Assembly (NCBI RefSeq): GCF_014644495.1
Contig: NZ_BMKU01000002.1
Location: forward strand, 310,001 to 374,000
DNA from: Pseudarthrobacter polychromogenes
GTDB lineage: Bacteria; Actinomycetota; Actinomycetes; Actinomycetales; Micrococcaceae
Direction: 5' to 3'
DNA: 64,000 bases
The notes beneath the pieces were generated by a model, which searched no databases, had not been told where the DNA came from, and was given only the letters and a program-made list of their open reading frames with translations. This document shows positions 60,526 through 64,000 of this stretch, piece by piece (positions within the stretch are counted from its first letter, which is position 1; each line of letters opens with the position of its first letter). Made by a program: the position numbers and the translations under genes.

Positions 60526-61992
60526 TCAGCGTTCGGTGGCCAGCGGCCGCTCGGGGGTGTGCAGCCGGGTCATCACCTTCGACATGGTTTTGGGGATCCG
60601 TTGCGACGTTGCGCGGGACACGATGACCATCACCGCAAAGGCGGCGGGAACCGTCCACGCCGCCGGCTGGGCCAGCCAGCCGGGCGTGCTGGCTGCCCCG
60701 GCCAGGGCTCCGGCGATCATTGCCCCGCCGCACAGGACCCCGCCGGTCAGCATCCCGGCGATAGCGCCGGCGTCGGTCAGCCCGCGCCACCAGATACCCA
60801 GCAGCAGCACCGGGCAGACCGTTGAGGCCGTGAATGCGAACACCAGCCCGACGCTCCCGGCGAGGGCGAACGAATCGGTCATGAAGGCAAAGCCCAGCGG
60901 CACCACGGCGGAAATGACTGCTGCCAGCCGGAAGCTGCCCACGCCTGCCCCCAGGACGTCCTGGCTGATAACGCCGGCCAGGGAAACCACCAGCCCCGAC
61001 GTGGTGGACAGGAACGCGGCGAAGGCTCCCGCCACCACCAGGGCTGACAAAAGGTCGCCCGCCGTTCCGCCCACCAGTTCCCCCGGGAGCAGCAGCACCA
61101 TGGCGTCCGCCTGGCCCGCAGTAGCCAGGCCGGGAGCGAACATACGTCCCACCAGCCCGTACGCGGTGGGGAACAGGTAGAACACGGACAGCAGGCCCAG
61201 GACGATCAGCGTGGTGCGGCGGGCGGACTGCCCGTCCGGGTTGGTGTAGAAGCGCACCAGGACGTGCGGCAGGCCCAGGGTTCCGAACAGGAGGGCCACC
61301 AGGAGCGAAACGTTCTGGTAGAGGCCGGCAGGGGGCGCGCCGGTGGGGTTGACCGACGGCTGGGCGAGCGGGGCGGTTCCGCTGCCGGCAAGGACAAAGA
61401 TGATGAACAGGATGGGTACGGCAAGCGCGGTGAGTTTGAGCCAGTACTGGAACGCCTGGACGAACGTGATGGAGCGCATGCCGCCCGCCACCACGGTGAG
61501 GCACACAACGATCACCACCGCCACGGATCCCACCCAGGACGGCAGGCCCGTGGTGATGCGGATGGTGAGGGCAGCACCATGGAGCTGGGGCACGATGTAC
61601 AGCCAGCCCACCAGCACCACCACCAGGCTGGTCACTTTGCGGACCGGCAGGGAGTCAAGCCTGGCCTCGGTGAAGTCCGGGATGGTGTAGGCCCCGGACC
61701 TCCGCAGCGGTGCGGCCACAAAGAGCAGCAGCATCAGGTACCCCGCGGTGTAGCCCACCGGAAACCACAGCGCATCCGTGCCGGACAGCAGGATCAGGCC
61801 GGCAACACCCAGGAAGCTGGCGGCGGAAAGGTACTCGCCGCCGATGGCCGAGGCGTTCCACCACGGCCGGACCGTCCGGGAGGCAACATAGAAGTCACCG
61901 GTGGTCCGTGAAATTCGCAGGCCGTAGAAGCCGATGACCGCTGTGGCCACGGACACCCCAACCAGGGCAGCTATCGCCACTCCGGGGTTCAC
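60526..61992 (-). CDS. Solute:sodium symporter (acetate/monocarboxylate-type)
   Basis: 488 residues from a GTG. About thirteen helices. Start 'GFYGLRISRTTGDFYVASRTV', then 'SAIGGEYLSAASFLGVAGLI', 'GWLYIVPQLHGAALTIRITTG' and 'LVVAGAFAAFLSTTSGLVVSLAG' are hallmarks of the ActP/MctC group of the SSS family, importing acetate, pyruvate or propionate with Na+ or H+. It is last in a minus-strand operon behind a small membrane protein and a LytTR/LytS pair. Convergent with the DivIVA-motif gene. Confidence 0.9.
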   Translation of the reverse strand: MNPGVAIAALVGVSVATAVIGFYGLRISRTTGDFYVASRTVRPWWNASAIGGEYLSAASFLGVAGLILLSGTDALWFPVGYTAGYLMLLLFVAAPLRRSGAYTIPDFTEARLDSLPVRKVTSLVVVLVGWLYIVPQLHGAALTIRITTGLPSWVGSVAVVIVVCLTVVAGGMRSITFVQAFQYWLKLTALAVPILFIIFVLAGSGTAPLAQPSVNPTGAPPAGLYQNVSLLVALLFGTLGLPHVLVRFYTNPDGQSARRTTLIVLGLLSVFYLFPTAYGLVGRMFAPGLATAGQADAMVLLLPGELVGGTAGDLLSALVVAGAFAAFLSTTSGLVVSLAGVISQDVLGAGVGSFRLAAVISAVVPLGFAFMTDSFALAGSVGLVFAFTASTVCPVLLLGIWWRGLTDAGAIAGMLTGGVLCGGAMIAGALAGAASTPGWLAQPAAWTVPAAFAVMVIVSRATSQRIPKTMSKVMTRLHTPERPLATER

Positions 61993-61999
61993 GGTGCCC

Positions 62000-62350
62000 T
62001 CACTGGTCCTCGGCCAGGTCCCGGTAGCGCGCCTCGTTGCGCGCCGCCGTCCGGATGTACAGCCACGCGCTGAGCCCGATGACCGGATAGATGCCGGCTC
62101 CCAGCAGCAGCCAGGCGAACGGAATGCCGGCCACCCGGGTTTCCGCCAGGCCGGGGACGGCCGCGAGCAGCAGGGGGAAGGCGCAAAGGATCAGCAGGAA
62201 CCCGGCGGCCACCACCAGGGCCAGCCGCAGCTGGGATCTGATCAGGGACCTGACGAACACCTGGCCCACTTCCGAGTCCTGCGCGGCCTCCCTCGTCTCC
62301 TTGGCCGGACGCGCCGCTGTACGTGGAGCCGTCACCCGCACCCTGGTCAT
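62000..62350 (-). CDS. Small two-helix membrane protein, symporter partner
   Basis: 116 residues. A charged N-terminus is followed by two helices ('LALVVAAGFLLILCAFPLLLA' and 'AGIPFAWLLLGAGIYPVIGLS') and 'AWLYIRTAARNEARYRDL'. Size, two-helix layout and position 7 nt before an ActP-like symporter match the DUF485-type accessory proteins seen next to acetate permeases. Whether it is needed for transport is unknown. Its ATG overlaps the stop of the LytTR regulator (ATGA). Confidence 0.72.
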   Translation of the reverse strand: MTRVRVTAPRTAARPAKETREAAQDSEVGQVFVRSLIRSQLRLALVVAAGFLLILCAFPLLLAAVPGLAETRVAGIPFAWLLLGAGIYPVIGLSAWLYIRTAARNEARYRDLAEDQ

Positions 62351-63063
62351 GTATTGGGCCTGATCCGGGTGGCCTCAAGCTTTTCCCGGACCGTGGGCAG
62401 GTGCCGCCTGCTGATGGGAAGGCTCGCACCCGCCACGGTGACGCTGGGACCGTCCGCGGCGAGCTTCATCGAGGTCACGTGCTTGAGGGCCACCAGGTAG
62501 GACCGGTGCGTCCGGATGAACCCCGCATCCGCCCACTGCTGTTCGAGGTCCGCAAGCGGAACCCTGATCAGGTAGCTGGCTTCGGCGGTGTGGAGCCGCG
62601 CGTAGTCCCCCTGTGCCTGGACGTACGTCACGTCGTCGCGCCTGATCATTTTGGTGGTCCCGCCCAGGTCCACCGTGATCATCTCCGGGGCGGCGCCGCC
62701 GTCGCGCAGTTCACTGATGCGGCCCACGCAGCGTGACAGGCGTTCCACCCGCACGGGCTTGAGCAGATAGTCCACTGCCGCGAGTTCGAAGGCGTCCAGT
62801 GCGTGGTCCTCGTCCGCCGTCACGAACACGACGGCGGGCGGGCGGCTGCTCCCGGCGATGGCACGGGCAATGTCCAGGCCGGACACCGCCGGCATGTGGA
62901 TGTCCAGGAAGACGGCGTCAACAGGGGCGGAGGCGAGCGCTTTGAGCGCATCGCTGCCGGAGGTGGCCCGGAGGATTTTGCCCACGCGCTCGTCCTTGCC
63001 CAGCAGGAAGGCCAGTTCCTCTACGGCAGGCAGTTCATCATCAACGACGAGGACGTTAATCAT
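62347..63063 (-). CDS. LytTR-family response regulator
   Basis: 238 residues, ATG preceded by TAGGAGC. Receiver domain: 'NVLVVDDELPAVEELAFLL', phospho-acceptor Asp in 'AVFLDIHMPAVSGLDIA', 'VFVTADEDHALDAF', Lys in 'YLLKPVRVERL'. The C-terminal LytTR DNA-binding domain shows 'DVTYVQAQGDYARLHT', 'FIRTHRSYLVALKHV' and 'LPISRRHLPTVRE'. It is coupled to the downstream membrane protein by a 4-bp overlap and is the presumed activator of the symporter operon. Confidence 0.93.
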   Translation of the reverse strand: MINVLVVDDELPAVEELAFLLGKDERVGKILRATSGSDALKALASAPVDAVFLDIHMPAVSGLDIARAIAGSSRPPAVVFVTADEDHALDAFELAAVDYLLKPVRVERLSRCVGRISELRDGGAAPEMITVDLGGTTKMIRRDDVTYVQAQGDYARLHTAEASYLIRVPLADLEQQWADAGFIRTHRSYLVALKHVTSMKLAADGPSVTVAGASLPISRRHLPTVREKLEATRIRPNT

Positions 63064-63129
63064 GCTCCTAGGGTAGCTTTCCGGAGCCGTGACACCGTGC
63101 CGGCACCCGCGTGCAGGGCCCCGCCAGGG

Positions 63130-64000
63130 TCACGCATCGTGCCCGGGCTGGGACTTGGGGACCCGCATGGTAATCAGGGTTCCCTCGCCGGGCGCGGTCT
63201 CGATGACCAGCCCGTGGTCGTTGCCGTAGACCTGGCGGAGGCGGGCATCGACGTTGCGCAGGCCCACATGTTCGCCGTCCGTGTGGCCGGCCAGCATGGA
63301 CTGCAGCTGCTCCGGATCCATGCCCACGCCGTCGTCCTCGATGGTCACCTCCGCGAACGCGCCGGCGTCGTTGGCGGTGATACTGATGTGTCCCGGCCCC
63401 TCCTTGGCCTCGAGCCCGTGCCGGACCGCGTTCTCCACCAGCGGCTGCAGGCTGAGGAACGGGATAACGGTGCTGAGCACTTCCGGCGCCACCCGCAGGC
63501 TGACCTGCACCCGTTCACCGAACCGGGCGCGTTCCAGCAGCAGGTACCGGTCGATGCAGCGGAGTTCCTCAGCCAGCGTGGTGAAGTCCCCGTGCCGCCG
63601 GAACGAGTACCGGGTGAAGTCGGCGAACTCAACCACCAGCTCGCGGGCGCGGGCTGGGTCCGTGTTGATGAAGGATGCGATGGCATTGAGCGAGTTGTAG
63701 ATGAAATGCGGGCTGATCTGCGCGCGCAGGGCCCGCACCTCGGCCTCCATCAGCTGGGTGCGGGAGGCGTCCAGCTCCGCGAGTTCCACCTGCACGGCCA
63801 CCCAGTCCGCCACTTCGCTGGTGGCCCTGACCAGCCCCGCGCCGGCGGAGGGAGCGAAGGCGGCGACGGCGCCCACCACCCGGGTGCCGGCACGCACCGG
63901 TGCGATCACGGCGGCAAGCGGGCCGCCGGTGGCCTCCGTGGCGGCGCCTGCCTCCCCGGCCGGAAGGACAGCTGTCCGGCCGCTGGCCAGGACCCCGGCA
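63130..64000 (-). CDS. LytS-type sensor histidine kinase (C-terminal part)
   Basis: The frame is open from the stop at 63130 to the window end, so the N-terminus is missing (about 289 residues present). A GAF-like segment ('VIAPVRAGTRVVGAVAAF') is followed by the His_kinase block 'LRAQISPHFIYNSLNAIASFI' with the phospho-His, and a HATPase domain with 'LQPLVENAVRHGLEAKEG', 'IEDDGVGMD' and 'HVGLRNVDARLRQVYG'. This is the LytS/YpdA/BtsS class. Paired with the LytTR regulator 66 nt downstream; the operon context suggests it senses a small carboxylic acid or its consequence. Confidence 0.92.
   Translation of the reverse strand, partial: AGVLASGRTAVLPAGEAGAATEATGGPLAAVIAPVRAGTRVVGAVAAFAPSAGAGLVRATSEVADWVAVQVELAELDASRTQLMEAEVRALRAQISPHFIYNSLNAIASFINTDPARARELVVEFADFTRYSFRRHGDFTTLAEELRCIDRYLLLERARFGERVQVSLRVAPEVLSTVIPFLSLQPLVENAVRHGLEAKEGPGHISITANDAGAFAEVTIEDDGVGMDPEQLQSMLAGHTDGEHVGLRNVDARLRQVYGNDHGLVIETAPGEGTLITMRVPKSQPGHDA

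Overview
The window comes from a high-GC actinobacterium. It is most likely a member of the Micrococcaceae close to Arthrobacter/Pseudarthrobacter, but this is inferred from gene content and not from a database search. The supporting features are third-position G/C codon use throughout, an alanine/glutamate-rich S2 tail, a DUF222/HNH (13E12-type) gene, SAM-IV-type riboswitches, GatCAB transamidosome genes, an enlarged LigA and many apparently leaderless promoters. Almost all of the sequence is chromosomal core or ordinary accessory metabolism. I see no prophage, insertion sequence or CRISPR array.

Layout. 1-4.8 kb: end of an FtsK/SpoIIIE-type ATPase, then ligA, an IMPase-family phosphatase, a GNAT and a Rid-family protein. 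4.8-8.9 kb: a CitA/DcuS-type two-component system divergent from a CitMHS citrate-type transporter, with direct repeats between them. 9.0-12.4 kb: gatCAB. 12.6-13.3 kb: an exported protein bounded by two copies of a long palindromic repeat. 13.3-19.9 kb: a LysR regulator, tdh-kbl (threonine to glycine and acetyl-CoA), a DAO-type flavoenzyme, hutI and a DeoR-type repressor. 20.0-23.4 kb: a CPBP membrane protein, a DUF222/HNH gene and a glyoxalase-like gene with an iron-box-like site. 23.6-26.4 kb: metY and metX, each behind its own SAM-IV riboswitch. 26.6-32.8 kb: an MHS transporter, a zinc alcohol dehydrogenase, a LysR regulator, mmsB and mmsA, which look like one small-acid or branched-chain catabolic unit. 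32.8-40.6 kb: mixed membrane, hydrolase and acyltransferase genes, glyS, and a third copy of the palindromic repeat. 40.7-46.7 kb: a YibE/F protein, dus, dgt and dnaG. 46.7-47.1 kb: two tRNA-Asn genes, each with its own promoter and terminator. 47.1-53.0 kb: an MFS exporter, a YqjE-like membrane protein, a CDP-alcohol phosphatidyltransferase, a NIPA-like DMT protein and a GT4 glycosyltransferase. 53.0-55.0 kb: tRNA-Met(CAT), an acyl-CoA dehydrogenase behind a perfect palindrome, and an M23 peptidase. 55.5-60.5 kb: the rpsB-tsf-pyrH-frr-cdsA translation/lipid block, followed by a DivIVA-motif protein. 60.5-64 kb: a solute:sodium symporter, a small membrane partner and a LytTR/LytS two-component system, cut off by the window end.

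The most interesting signals are not protein-coding. They are (i) a three-copy family of about 60-bp palindromes placed exactly at gene 3' ends, (ii) a recurrent architecture of a -10 hexamer, 6-8 nt and a start codon that implies widespread leaderless transcripts and corrects several starts, (iii) paired SAM-IV riboswitches, with a ribosome-site hairpin in metX, (iv) a structured rpsB leader, and (v) a nested palindrome upstream of the DUF222/HNH gene. Among proteins, the short cytoplasmic protein with four DivIVA-type motifs is the most unusual.
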